A DNA stretch of 64,000 nt from G965115915 sp965115915. Lineage in GTDB: Bacteria > Pseudomonadota > Gammaproteobacteria > Eutrophobiales > Eutrophobiaceae. Below the pieces are notes generated by a model. That model saw only the letters and a program-made list of their open reading frames with translations, was not told the DNA's origin and ran no database searches. The DNA is taken from positions 1,798,001 to 1,862,000 of the forward strand of contig OZ220483.1 of the NCBI GenBank assembly GCA_965115915.1. Direction: 5' to 3'. The position numbers and the translations under genes are program-made. Of this stretch, positions 28,299 through 37,243 are shown one piece after another (position 1 is the first letter of the stretch; every line of letters begins with the position of its first letter).

Positions 28299-28508
28299 CC
28301 CGAGCGACCTTTCCACTACATGCGGTCTCCCCCGTCAATCATTCTCGGGCTTTTGCAAAGCCTCTGGTAGCATGGCCCCGCACGAACATTTTTGGTACAT
28401 TAACAGACCTCCGGCAACATTGGCCGAACACTTGAAGGCCCCGCGCCATAGCAGAACCGTGTTGGCCCGGGGCTTTATGTTTCGGCACAACACGCACATT
28501 GAAGAAAC
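28299..28508. other. Intergenic region upstream of Gld-type system 2
   Basis: This 210-base gap has no recognised gene. Two weak hairpin-like pairings are visible: CCCGAG near 28299 with CTCGGG near 28345, followed by CTTTTG, and a GCCCCG/CGGGGC pair around 28438-28475, followed by TTTATG. They could end transcription of the speA-dehydrogenase unit, but the loops are long and the T-tracts are short. Confidence 0.3.
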
Positions 28509-29264
28509 ATGGCGAATATCCAGATAACATCACTACGCAGGGAATTTGGCAACCGACCTGTGGTCAACGACATCAGCTTTGGCGTTGAGCCCGGTGAAGT
28601 GCTGGGATTTCTTGGCCCAAACGGGGCCGGAAAGTCGACCACGATGAAGATGATTACCGGCTTTCTCGATCCCACTGAAGGTACCGTCGTCGTCGGTGGC
28701 CATGATGTGCGGGAGTTTCCGCTGAAAGTAAAACGGCAAATCGGTTATCTGCCAGAGGGTGCGCCGTGCTACGGCGAAATGACAGTGGGAGCGTTTTTGC
28801 GCTTCATCGCAGAGATTCGCGGCTATTCCGGCAATGACCGAAAGCGGCGGATTGATTGCGTGGTAGAACAAGTGCATCTGCAACAGGTATTCAACCAAAC
28901 CATAGAAACCCTGTCCAAAGGTTACAAACGCCGTGTCGGACTGGCCCAGGCCATGCTCCACGACCCACCGGTGCTGATTATGGATGAACCAACGGATGGC
29001 CTGGACCCCAATCAGAAGAATGAAGTTCGAACCCTTATCCGACAAATGTCAAAAAGCAAAGCCATCATCATATCCACACATATACTGGAGGAGGTCGATG
29101 CGGTCTGCTCGCGTGTCATCATGATCGTCCAGGGACGGCTCATCTTTGATGGGACACCTCAGGAGTTTACTGCCAATTCAAAACACGGCGATATCGACGC
29201 GGCATTTCGCGGACTTTCACAGGAATATTACCGCGCACAAGGAGGTGAAGAAGTATTTTTATGA
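28509..29264 (+). CDS. ABC transporter ATPase, Gld-type system 2 (GldA-like)
   Basis: Nucleotide-binding subunit of 251 residues. Walker A is GPNGAGKST, the signature LSKGYKRRVG, Walker B VLIMDEPTDGLD and the switch histidine lies in IISTHILEEVD. It is shorter than its counterpart at 18949-19935, lacking most of the C-terminal extension. The order downstream (permease, GldG-like, DUF4340) repeats that of system 1. All four genes overlap by a few bases, so this is a tightly coupled operon, ending within the start of glyQ. Confidence 0.92.
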   Translation: MANIQITSLRREFGNRPVVNDISFGVEPGEVLGFLGPNGAGKSTTMKMITGFLDPTEGTVVVGGHDVREFPLKVKRQIGYLPEGAPCYGEMTVGAFLRFIAEIRGYSGNDRKRRIDCVVEQVHLQQVFNQTIETLSKGYKRRVGLAQAMLHDPPVLIMDEPTDGLDPNQKNEVRTLIRQMSKSKAIIISTHILEEVDAVCSRVIMIVQGRLIFDGTPQEFTANSKHGDIDAAFRGLSQEYYRAQGGEEVFL

Positions 29265-29992
29265 ATATCCTCCCTGTATTCAAACGCGAACTGGCCGGTT
29301 ACTTTATCACTCCGCTGGCATGGGTTTTCATGATTATCTTTCTGTTTGCCGCTGGGGCATTCACTTTCTATCTGGGCGGCTTCTATCAACGTAACCAGGC
29401 GGATCTGGAACCCTTCTTCCGCTTTCATCCGTGGCTTTATCTGTTCCTGATGCCAGCCATATCCATGCGCCTGTGGTCCGAAGAGCGCCGCAGTGGATCG
29501 ATAGAATTGCTGATGACACTACCCGTATCTGTTGCCGCGGCTGTGATCGGCAAATATCTGGCGGCATGGTGTTTCACTGCTATCACCCTCAGCCTCAGCT
29601 TTCCCATATGGCTGACTGTCAACTACCTTGGAAACCCGGACAATACCGTTATCCTTGCCGGCTACCTTGGCAGCCTGATCATGGCTGGAGGTTTTCTGGC
29701 CATAGGCTCTTGCATATCCGCTGTCAGCAAGAGCCAGGTTATCGCCTTTGTAATAACGGTAATGGTCTGTTTTCTGTTTGTCCTTAGCGGCTTCCCTCTG
29801 GTACTCGATCTGTTTCGTGGCTGGGCACCGGAAGTGTTGGTTGATGCCATTGCCTCTTTCAGCTTTCTCACGCATTTCAGTTCGATAAGCAAGGGTGTCA
29901 TCGATATGCGCGACGTGTTTTATTTTTCCGCCTTGATCTGTTTCTGGCTGTATGCAACCGTTGTGGTCCTGGAACACCGGAAGGCCTACTGA
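29261..29992 (+). CDS. ABC-2 permease, Gld-type system 2 (GldF-like)
   Basis: A 243-residue membrane protein with six predicted helices, beginning PVFKRELAGYFITPLAWVFM, then LYLFLMPAISMRLWSEERRSG, VIGKYLAAWCFTAI and the C-terminal FSSISKGVIDMRDVFYFSALI. These last blocks match the fused permease at 19925 closely (TRGVIDLRDLYYY), showing the two are paralogues. It overlaps the ATPase by four bases and the GldG-like gene by one (TGATG). Likely partner of the ATPase at 28509. Confidence 0.9.
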   Translation: MNILPVFKRELAGYFITPLAWVFMIIFLFAAGAFTFYLGGFYQRNQADLEPFFRFHPWLYLFLMPAISMRLWSEERRSGSIELLMTLPVSVAAAVIGKYLAAWCFTAITLSLSFPIWLTVNYLGNPDNTVILAGYLGSLIMAGGFLAIGSCISAVSKSQVIAFVITVMVCFLFVLSGFPLVLDLFRGWAPEVLVDAIASFSFLTHFSSISKGVIDMRDVFYFSALICFWLYATVVVLEHRKAY

Positions 29993-31872
29993 TGCGCTAT
30001 GCTCGGAAAAAACGGGTTTTGTCCGGCACAGCACTGTTGTTCGCTTTTTGCCTGTTCGTTGCGTCTGTGATACTTGTCAATGCAAGCTTCACCACGCTGC
30101 GTCTGGATCTAACGGAAAACCGGCTTTTTACACTATCCGAAGGGACCCTTCGAATCCTGCGGGAGCTGGAGGAACCGGTTATCCTGAACTTCTACTTCTC
30201 GCAACGCCGACTGCTGGATTACCCTCAACTTGCGAACTACGGTGTGCGCGTTCGTGACATGCTCCAGGAATACCTGTCTCGAGCCGACGGCAAACTCATC
30301 CTGCGCATTATTGACCCGGAACCCTTCTCTGAAATCGAAGACCAGGCGGTTGCAACCGGGATGCAAAGCATTCCGGTTGGCAACAGCGGCGAGCGTGCAT
30401 GGTTTGGCCTCGCTGGTGTCAATTCTACCGATGATGAGGAAGTTATTCCTTTTTTTCAACTCAGCAGGGAAGCGGCAGTGGAATATGACATCAGCAGGTT
30501 GATCCACAACCTTGCCTATCCGGACCGGCGAGTGATCGGCGTGACTGGCTCCCTGCCGGTATTTGGAGACAAAAAAGACCCTGCCACGGAATGGATGATT
30601 ATCCGTGCGCTACGCGAGTTCTTTGAGGTGAGAGACCTCGGGAGTCGCCCCGAACACATTGACGCAGACATCGACACGCTGGTAGTGATACATCCGAAAG
30701 ACTACTCCGATATCCAATATTACAACCTGGAGCAATATCTATTACACGGCGGCACCGCGATGATCTTTCTGGATCCGCTGGCTGAGCAGGACCGTTCCAC
30801 TCCTCCATCGGAAGAACGCATGATCATGCCAACACTTGACTCCTACATGAAACCTTTGCTCAGCGCATGGGGATTGGAGATTCCGGAAGAAAAACTCATT
30901 GGCGACATTCAAGCTGCGATGCGAGTGCAGGCCCGGGGACCACGCGGACCACGAGAAATCGACTATCTTCCATGGCTACGCCTGAACGAGTCCAATATGA
31001 ACTCTCAGGACCTCGTCTCCAGCCAACTCAATTTGATCCATCTGGGAACAACTGGCAGCATCATGGTGCAAAAAGATATTACACTGCAGTTCTCCCCATT
31101 ACTGCAAACTTCCAGCGAGGCAATGCAATTACCCAGAGACCTGATACTGTTCCAGCCGGATCCCGCCGTGATACTGAACAATTTCGAATCGGAAAACCGA
31201 CGCTTCACGCTGGCGGCACGGATACGTGGAGTCGTGGACAGTGCCTATCCCAACGGCAGACCGGTCAGCGAAGAGGGGCAACCCGCTGATCCGAATTTCA
31301 CCCCCCGTGGAGAATTGCACCTGATACTGCTGGCAGATACCGACATCCTGGCCGACCACTTCTGGGTCCGGCCACGTACGGGGGTAGGTGGCAATGTGCC
31401 ACAACCGGTCGCCAATAATGGCGACTTTGTCATCAGTGCCATAGAAAATCTTTCCGGAAGCAGCGCCTTGGCCACACTACGCACCCGGGGCAAGTATTCC
31501 CGCCCTTTTGAACGTGTAGAAAACATGCGCAAGGCGGCAGAGGCACAATTTCGTCTGCGCGAGCAAACGCTGCGCGAAAACCTGGAAGAGACCGAGGAAA
31601 AAATCCGTTCCCTGCAACAGGAGCGGGGACCTGGAGGACAGTATCTGCTCACACCAAAACAAGAGAAAGAATTGGAGCAATTCCGACAATTGCGTCTTCA
31701 GATCCGCAAGGATCTGCGAATGGTGCAGCATGAACTGCAAAAAAACATCGATAGTCTTGGGAACCACGTGCGTATGCTGAACATTATGCTGCCACCACTA
31801 TTGGTCGGCCTGGCGGCATTGTTATTCGCGATGCTGCGCAACCATGCACGGCTCAGGAGACCATCCCCATGA
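29992..31872 (+). CDS. GldG-like auxiliary protein, Gld-type system 2
   Basis: A 626-residue protein anchored at both ends: an N-terminal helix (GTALLFAFCLFVASVILVNA) and a C-terminal helix (LPPLLVGLAALLFAMLR) with a soluble extracytoplasmic middle. Family features include RLDLTENRLFTLSEGTLRIL, FYFSQRRLLDYPQL and IDTLVVIHPKDYSDIQYYNL; a coiled-coil-like charged stretch lies before the last helix (about 520-590). The matching region of system 1 is fused to its permease. Function is unknown; by context it is a structural part of the ABC complex. Confidence 0.88.
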   Translation: MRYARKKRVLSGTALLFAFCLFVASVILVNASFTTLRLDLTENRLFTLSEGTLRILRELEEPVILNFYFSQRRLLDYPQLANYGVRVRDMLQEYLSRADGKLILRIIDPEPFSEIEDQAVATGMQSIPVGNSGERAWFGLAGVNSTDDEEVIPFFQLSREAAVEYDISRLIHNLAYPDRRVIGVTGSLPVFGDKKDPATEWMIIRALREFFEVRDLGSRPEHIDADIDTLVVIHPKDYSDIQYYNLEQYLLHGGTAMIFLDPLAEQDRSTPPSEERMIMPTLDSYMKPLLSAWGLEIPEEKLIGDIQAAMRVQARGPRGPREIDYLPWLRLNESNMNSQDLVSSQLNLIHLGTTGSIMVQKDITLQFSPLLQTSSEAMQLPRDLILFQPDPAVILNNFESENRRFTLAARIRGVVDSAYPNGRPVSEEGQPADPNFTPRGELHLILLADTDILADHFWVRPRTGVGGNVPQPVANNGDFVISAIENLSGSSALATLRTRGKYSRPFERVENMRKAAEAQFRLREQTLRENLEETEEKIRSLQQERGPGGQYLLTPKQEKELEQFRQLRLQIRKDLRMVQHELQKNIDSLGNHVRMLNIMLPPLLVGLAALLFAMLRNHARLRRPSP

Positions 31873-32930
31873 CCACATCCCGGTTGCTGAAGTTTGGGCT
31901 ACTGGTACTGGCCGTTAGTCTCGCTGCAACAGTCCTCGTCGCTCGGCAACAGCCAACCGGCGATATCAAGAAACCCTTGCTGTTCCCGGCACTGTCGGAA
32001 CAGCTCGAACAGGTCGCAAAAATCCGCATTAGCGGCAGTCAACAGCGACAGATCACACTTTCCCGAGGAAAACAGCTTTGGGGAATAGACAATTTTGATG
32101 GCTATCCCGCGCTGCCGGAGAAGATAAAAAATGTGCTCATCGGCATATCCGAACTGCGGATGCTTGAGCAGAAGACAGCGAACGAACGACTTTATCACCG
32201 GCTTGGTGTGTCCGATATCGATGCCGAAGGCGCACGCTCCATGCGGTTGCAACTAATGGACGCTGCCGGAAAGGAATTGGCCGATCTTATCATCGGGCTA
32301 CCAAGAAAAAGTCGTGCTGACGAAAGCAAATCGGGCCTGTACGTCCGTCTCCCGGACGACGCACAATCCTGGCTGGTGGAAGGTCGGCTGGAACTCAGTT
32401 TGGAAGGCACATACTGGTTTGAACGTCTGCTGTTTGATCTGCACACGCTGAACATTCGCAGCATGGACATCCGCTTTCCCGACGGGGAAAATTACCACGT
32501 GTTCAAAGACGCTCTCGGACAACCGGATTTTTCTCTGGAACCCGTGCCCACAGGCATGAGGCCTGCCCCTGCCATTATCCTGAATCGCTTTGATTCTCTA
32601 CTGCGTGATTTTCATGCCAGTGCGGTATGTCTACCCACGAACTGTCCCCCCGATAATGAACCTGTCGCTGTACATGTACAAACCTTTGAGGGGCTGACAC
32701 TGCATATGCAGGCCTATATGCATCAGGAACTAAGCTACGCCACATTCCGTTTTACACTGGAAGACAATACACAACCCGAAGCTGAGCTGTCTTCACTCGT
32801 CAATTTTCTGCAACAGAGACTGCATGGCTGGGCGTTTCAGATCCCGGAACACAAGTATGATCTGGTCAAACGCCGTGCCATTGGATTGCTGAGAAAAGTC
32901 GATTCCGGGTCGAGTATGGATGATATCTGA
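31869..32930 (+). CDS. DUF4340-domain protein, Gld-type system 2
   Basis: A 353-residue protein with one N-terminal membrane segment (KFGLLVLAVSLAATVLVARQ) and DUF4340-type core elements: GKQLWGIDNFDGYPALPEKI, ADLIIGLPRKSRADESKSG and VRLPDDAQSWLVEGRLEL. It overlaps the GldG-like gene by four bases and glyQ by eleven, so translation of glyQ may be coupled to this operon. Counterpart of the protein at 22855-23868, though divergent in sequence. Confidence 0.84.
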   Translation: MTTSRLLKFGLLVLAVSLAATVLVARQQPTGDIKKPLLFPALSEQLEQVAKIRISGSQQRQITLSRGKQLWGIDNFDGYPALPEKIKNVLIGISELRMLEQKTANERLYHRLGVSDIDAEGARSMRLQLMDAAGKELADLIIGLPRKSRADESKSGLYVRLPDDAQSWLVEGRLELSLEGTYWFERLLFDLHTLNIRSMDIRFPDGENYHVFKDALGQPDFSLEPVPTGMRPAPAIILNRFDSLLRDFHASAVCLPTNCPPDNEPVAVHVQTFEGLTLHMQAYMHQELSYATFRFTLEDNTQPEAELSSLVNFLQQRLHGWAFQIPEHKYDLVKRRAIGLLRKVDSGSSMDDI

Positions 32931-33858
32931 AACCAGCAGTTTTCAAGGGCTAATCCGTACGTTGCAAAGCTATTGGGCTGAACGCGGTTGCGTGATACAT
33001 CAACCTTTTGACCTGGAGATGGGGGCAGGCACTTTTCACCCGGCAACATTCCTGCGCGCACTGGGACCGGAGCCGTGGCAAGCGGCCTATGTACAACCCG
33101 TTCGGCGTCCTGGTGACGGACGCTACGGAGAGAACCCCAACCGTCTGCAACACTACTATCAATTTCAGGTCGTGCTAAAGCCTTCCTGGGTGGATATTCA
33201 GGAACAGTATCTTCACTCGCTTGTACAACTCGGCTTCAACCCGCTGCAACATGACATCCGTTTTGTTGAAGACAATTGGGAGTCTCCTACCCTGGGGGCC
33301 TGGGGCCTGGGCTGGGAGGTCTGGCTTGATGGCATGGAAATCAGCCAATTTACATATTTCCAGCAAGTTGGCGGTCTGAACTGCCAGCCGGTTATGGGAG
33401 AGCTGACTTATGGACTGGAACGTATCGCGATGGCTATGCAACAGGTCGATAATGTATATGACATTATCTGGACCCGGGCCAATGAAACACCCGTCTATTA
33501 CGGCGAGCTGTACCGGCAAAATGAAACCGAGATGTCACGCTGGAATTTCGAGTTGCGCGATGTTGAGAGGTTGTTCGATCAATTTCATGCCCATGAAACA
33601 GAGTGCCATACGTTGATTGAAGCGATGCTGCCTATTCCCGCCTATGAGAGTGTGATAAAGGCATCCCACGTCTTCAATCTGCTGGACGCCCGTCATGCCA
33701 TCTCGGTCAGCGAGCGTCAACGTTACCTGCTGCGGGTACGCAATATGGCAAAACAGATTGCCAACGCATGGCTTGTCAGCCGGGAACGCCTGGGCTTCCC
33801 GTTGCTACAACAGGCTGAGGACGGAAACACCACCACTTCAAACCAAAGCACCTCCTGA
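32920..33858 (+). CDS. glyQ: Glycyl-tRNA synthetase alpha subunit
   Basis: Catalytic subunit of the alpha2-beta2 bacterial glycyl-tRNA synthetase. The 312-residue product has the class II motifs: FQGLIRTLQSYWAERGCVI, PFDLEMGAGTFHPATFLRAL, QPVRRPGDGRYGENPNR, VEDNWESPTLGAWGLGWEV and MGELTYGLERIAMAMQ. The ATG at 32920 overlaps the preceding DUF4340 gene by 11 bases. glyS follows with a one-base overlap. Identification is certain. Confidence 0.97.
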   Translation: MISETSSFQGLIRTLQSYWAERGCVIHQPFDLEMGAGTFHPATFLRALGPEPWQAAYVQPVRRPGDGRYGENPNRLQHYYQFQVVLKPSWVDIQEQYLHSLVQLGFNPLQHDIRFVEDNWESPTLGAWGLGWEVWLDGMEISQFTYFQQVGGLNCQPVMGELTYGLERIAMAMQQVDNVYDIIWTRANETPVYYGELYRQNETEMSRWNFELRDVERLFDQFHAHETECHTLIEAMLPIPAYESVIKASHVFNLLDARHAISVSERQRYLLRVRNMAKQIANAWLVSRERLGFPLLQQAEDGNTTTSNQSTS

Positions 33859-35930
33859 TGAAAAATCGCAGTCTGCTGATCGAGATCGGCTGTGAAGAAA
33901 TGCCTGCACAGGCACAGGAACCGCTGGCCAAGGCCCTGGCACACGGGTTCTGTGACAGAATACGGCGAGAATTGCAACTGGACGACATCGATCATCACTG
34001 CTATGCAAGCCCGCGGCGGCTCGCGCTGCAAATACACAATCTGCCACCCCAACAACCGCCGTGCGAACAACTCTGTCTAGGGCCACGTCTTGCCACTGCT
34101 TATGATGCACAGGGAAACCCAACCCGGGCCGCAGCGGGGTTTGCCCGTTCCTGCGGTACCGACCTCTCCGCACTGGAAACTGTGGAGACAGATAAAGGAA
34201 GCCGCCTGGGTTATCGCACCACGCTTCCTGGAAAGGAGACCAGTTCACTTGTCCCCAGGCTACTACAGGAAACCCTGGATGGATTGCCTATCACGAAACG
34301 TATGCGATGGGGAGAGGGAAAATACACATTTGTGCGGCCTGTGCATTGGATAGTGCTGCTGTTTGGAACGGAGCTAATAGAAGCAGAATTCTTTGGCATC
34401 GCCACCAACCGATTCAGCCGTGGACACCGCTTCCATCATCCGGATCGAATCCCGATAACGAATGCGGATAGTTACTCCGAGGTATTGGAAAAGCATTATG
34501 TGCTGGCCGATCCAACCGCCCGCAAACAACACATCCGTAAACAAGCGGAGAAACTCGCCAGGCAGTTGGGTGGAGAAGTCCTGATCCGGCCTGCGCTACT
34601 GGATGAGGTATCGTCACTGAATGAATGGCCTGTGGCAATGCACGGGAAATTCCCTGAGGAATTCCTCGAACTGCCAACGGAAGTGCTGATATCCGCGCTG
34701 GAAGATCAACAAAAATATTTCCCGGTACGCAATAAAGAGGCGTTATTGCCAGCATTTATTTTTTTCAGCAACATAATGCCCGAACAGGCCAAACCCGTCA
34801 TCCTTGGCAATGAACGTGTCATTCGCCCCAGGCTGAACGATGCCAGGTTCTTTTATCAACGAGACCGGGCACACGGGCTGTTGGCATGGAACGGCAAGCT
34901 GGACGGAGTCGTCTATCAACAGCGACTCGGTTCCATGCAGGACAAAACGCAGCGTCTGGAAAAGCTGGTAGCCCAATTGGCAGAGTGGATGGGTATCGAT
35001 CCTGCGATGCCGGTTCGTGCGGCAACCCTGGCGAAATGCGACCTGCTCAGCGAAATGGTAGGGGAGTTCCCTTCACTCCAGGGTGTGATGGGGCAATACT
35101 ATGCCCTGGAACAAGGAGAGCCTGAGCCAGTCGCAACCGCAATCCGGGAACATTATCTTCCACGATTCTCCGGAGACATGCCTGCTGAAGGAAACGTTGG
35201 TCAGGCACTGGCGCTGGCAGACCGGATAGATACTCTGGCTGGACATTTTCTTATCCAACAGCAACCGGATGGCGAGCGTGATCCTTTCGGGCTGCGCCGT
35301 GCCGGACTGGGACTGATACGAATACTGATCGAAAAATCCATCGATGTGGATCTGCGCATGCTCATCAATCTGGCACTTCACGCCTATCCAAAGGAACTTC
35401 ACAATGCGGAAGTGGCTACACCGCTGTTCGATTTTTGCATGGGAAGACTGCGCACTTGGTGCATGGAACGTGGCATCATGGCAGACAGTTTCGAGGCAGT
35501 GTATGCGCTTAGACCCACCTGTCCACTGGATTTCCACCACCGTCTTATGGCAGTAGAACATTTCCGCAGCTTGCCGGAATCTGCAAGCCTCGCCAGTGCT
35601 AATCGACGCATCCGCAATCTGCTCAGGCAGGCAGCTACCGATAAACCTGCCACAGTCGATCACAAAATCTTTTCAGAAACAGCGGAACAACGCCTTGGTG
35701 CCAAGGTAGACAAGTTACGCGAGAAAATCCAACCTCTGCTTGCGGATGCTGCCTACACTACGGCACTATGTAAAATGGCAGCACTACGCGATGACATAGA
35801 CAGCTTTTTTGACCAAGTGATGGTCCTGTGTGAAGACCCAACACTTAGAGCAAATCGCCTGGCGCTGTTACAATCGATCAGCGATCTGTTTTTGACAGTG
35901 GCAGACATCTCAAGATTGCAGTCGACATGA
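33858..35930 (+). CDS. glyS: Glycyl-tRNA synthetase beta subunit
   Basis: The tRNA-binding subunit paired with glyQ, 690 residues as usual. Features include the N-terminal LLIEIGCEEMPAQAQEPL, EGKYTFVRPVHWIVLLFG, DEVSSLNEWPVAMHGKFPEE, RPRLNDARFFYQRDRA, a DPFGLRRAGLGLIRILIE segment of the HD-like region, and a C-terminal anticodon-binding domain (about 580-680). It overlaps glyQ by one base and gmhB by four. Full length with no disruption. Confidence 0.97.
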   Translation: MKNRSLLIEIGCEEMPAQAQEPLAKALAHGFCDRIRRELQLDDIDHHCYASPRRLALQIHNLPPQQPPCEQLCLGPRLATAYDAQGNPTRAAAGFARSCGTDLSALETVETDKGSRLGYRTTLPGKETSSLVPRLLQETLDGLPITKRMRWGEGKYTFVRPVHWIVLLFGTELIEAEFFGIATNRFSRGHRFHHPDRIPITNADSYSEVLEKHYVLADPTARKQHIRKQAEKLARQLGGEVLIRPALLDEVSSLNEWPVAMHGKFPEEFLELPTEVLISALEDQQKYFPVRNKEALLPAFIFFSNIMPEQAKPVILGNERVIRPRLNDARFFYQRDRAHGLLAWNGKLDGVVYQQRLGSMQDKTQRLEKLVAQLAEWMGIDPAMPVRAATLAKCDLLSEMVGEFPSLQGVMGQYYALEQGEPEPVATAIREHYLPRFSGDMPAEGNVGQALALADRIDTLAGHFLIQQQPDGERDPFGLRRAGLGLIRILIEKSIDVDLRMLINLALHAYPKELHNAEVATPLFDFCMGRLRTWCMERGIMADSFEAVYALRPTCPLDFHHRLMAVEHFRSLPESASLASANRRIRNLLRQAATDKPATVDHKIFSETAEQRLGAKVDKLREKIQPLLADAAYTTALCKMAALRDDIDSFFDQVMVLCEDPTLRANRLALLQSISDLFLTVADISRLQST

Positions 35931-36508
35931 ACATCTTTCTCGGTTCTTCCGGGACGCCCGTATCGCATTCCAGATACCTGATACTGGATCGCGACGGAGT
36001 CGTCAATTACGACTCCGATAACTACATTAAATCACCTGATGAATGGCATGCCATCCCGGGTAGCCTGGAAGCGATAGCCCGTCTCAATCAGCGGGGATGG
36101 CGAAGTCTGGTACTTAGCAATCAATCCGGTATCGGCAGGCGAATTTTTGACATGGACGCCTTGAATGCAATACACAACAAAATGCTCGATATGCTCAGAA
36201 ATCTGGGCGGAAACATCGACGCGATCTTTTTTTGCCCACATAATCCCAGCCGTGAGAAATGCCAATGCAGAAAGCCCGGTATCGGGCTATATCAGACCAT
36301 AGAATCCAGACTCGCTGTCAAGCTGAAGTCAACTCCATGTATCGGTGACAAGCTAAGCGACATGGAAGCGGCAATCGCGGTAGGCGGGAAACCCATGTTG
36401 GTCAGGACAGGACACGGTGAGGACGAGTTACGCCAGGGACGGATCGCCAGCGACATCCCGACATTTGCCAACCTTGCTGAAGCGGCCGATTATTTGCAGA
36501 TATCCTGA
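35927..36508 (+). CDS. gmhB: D-glycero-beta-D-manno-heptose 1,7-bisphosphate 7-phosphatase
   Basis: HAD phosphatase of the ADP-heptose pathway, which supplies the LPS inner core. The 193-residue product has the nucleophile motif LILDRDGVVNYDSD, VLSNQSGIGR, the zinc-binding loop CPHNPSREKCQCRKPG and the last HAD motif in IGDKLSDMEAA. It overlaps glyS by four bases and abuts plsC; glyS-gmhB-plsC is a common gammaproteobacterial order. Presence implies heptose-containing LPS. Confidence 0.94.
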   Translation: MNIFLGSSGTPVSHSRYLILDRDGVVNYDSDNYIKSPDEWHAIPGSLEAIARLNQRGWRSLVLSNQSGIGRRIFDMDALNAIHNKMLDMLRNLGGNIDAIFFCPHNPSREKCQCRKPGIGLYQTIESRLAVKLKSTPCIGDKLSDMEAAIAVGGKPMLVRTGHGEDELRQGRIASDIPTFANLAEAADYLQIS

Positions 36509-37231
36509 ATGCTTGTACTGCGCTCATTGTGCTTCTACGTCGGTATGGCGATAAGTACCGTGACCTTTTCACTGCTGTGCCCTCTGTTTATCCCGCTGCG
36601 CTTCCGGCTGCGTTTCTATCTGATCTCACGCTGGACAGTATTCAACCTATGGTGGCTGCGCGTCTGCTGCAATGTAAATTGCCATATCATTGGCAATGAA
36701 AATATCCCAAAGCAGGCCGGCATAGTCATGTGCCGACACCAATCGGCCTGGGAGACCCTGTTCTTGCAGACCCTGTTTGTTCCGCAGACCTGGGTAATGA
36801 AACGGGAATTACTATGGATACCGTTCTTTGGCTGGGGACTTGCGGCATTGAATCCCATCACGATTGACCGTCAATCTCCGCACGCCGCGTTAAAACGCAT
36901 CGTGCGCGGCGGGTGTGACCGGATAAAGCAAGGACGCTGGCTGGTCATATTCCCTGAAGGGACCCGGCTCGCCCTGGGACAAAGCAAACCATGGCAACCG
37001 GGAGGCGCCCTTGTAGCTGAAAAATCCGCCGCCGATATTGTCCCGGTGACCCACAACGCTGGCCATCTCTGGTCAAAAAACTCCCTGGTTAAAAAACCGG
37101 GAACCATCACCCTGATCATTGGCCCACCAATCCGCAGCAAAGGCAAAAAGGCCCGGCAGATAATGCAAGAGGTCACGCACTGGATGGAACAAGCCAATGC
37201 ACTGCTTCCAACGCCAAAAGAACACGGCTGA
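36509..37231 (+). CDS. plsC: 1-acyl-sn-glycerol-3-phosphate acyltransferase
   Basis: Membrane acyltransferase making phosphatidic acid, 240 residues. The N-terminal hydrophobic part (CFYVGMAISTVTFSLLCPLF) is followed by the acceptor motif CRHQSAWETLF (an H-x4-E form of the usual H-x4-D), the glycerol-phosphate motif FPEGTRLALGQ and the later block AADIVPVTHNAGHLW. The HQSAWET variant is common in the proteobacterial subgroup found after gmhB. It starts at the base after the gmhB stop codon and converges with the epimerase-like gene. Confidence 0.92.
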   Translation: MLVLRSLCFYVGMAISTVTFSLLCPLFIPLRFRLRFYLISRWTVFNLWWLRVCCNVNCHIIGNENIPKQAGIVMCRHQSAWETLFLQTLFVPQTWVMKRELLWIPFFGWGLAALNPITIDRQSPHAALKRIVRGGCDRIKQGRWLVIFPEGTRLALGQSKPWQPGGALVAEKSAADIVPVTHNAGHLWSKNSLVKKPGTITLIIGPPIRSKGKKARQIMQEVTHWMEQANALLPTPKEHG

Positions 37232-37243
37232 GAACGGATCAAC

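Noticed and set aside
28361..28378. Recurring CTGGTAGCATGG-like word (also near 16379 and 61548)
   Set aside because: Copies are short and lie in unrelated contexts, including coding sequence. There is no extended repeat around them.
28473..28508. Possible sigma-54 promoter (GGCAC ... GCAC) before Gld-type system 2
   Set aside because: The spacing from GG does not place GC at the required position, so the -24/-12 rule is not met.
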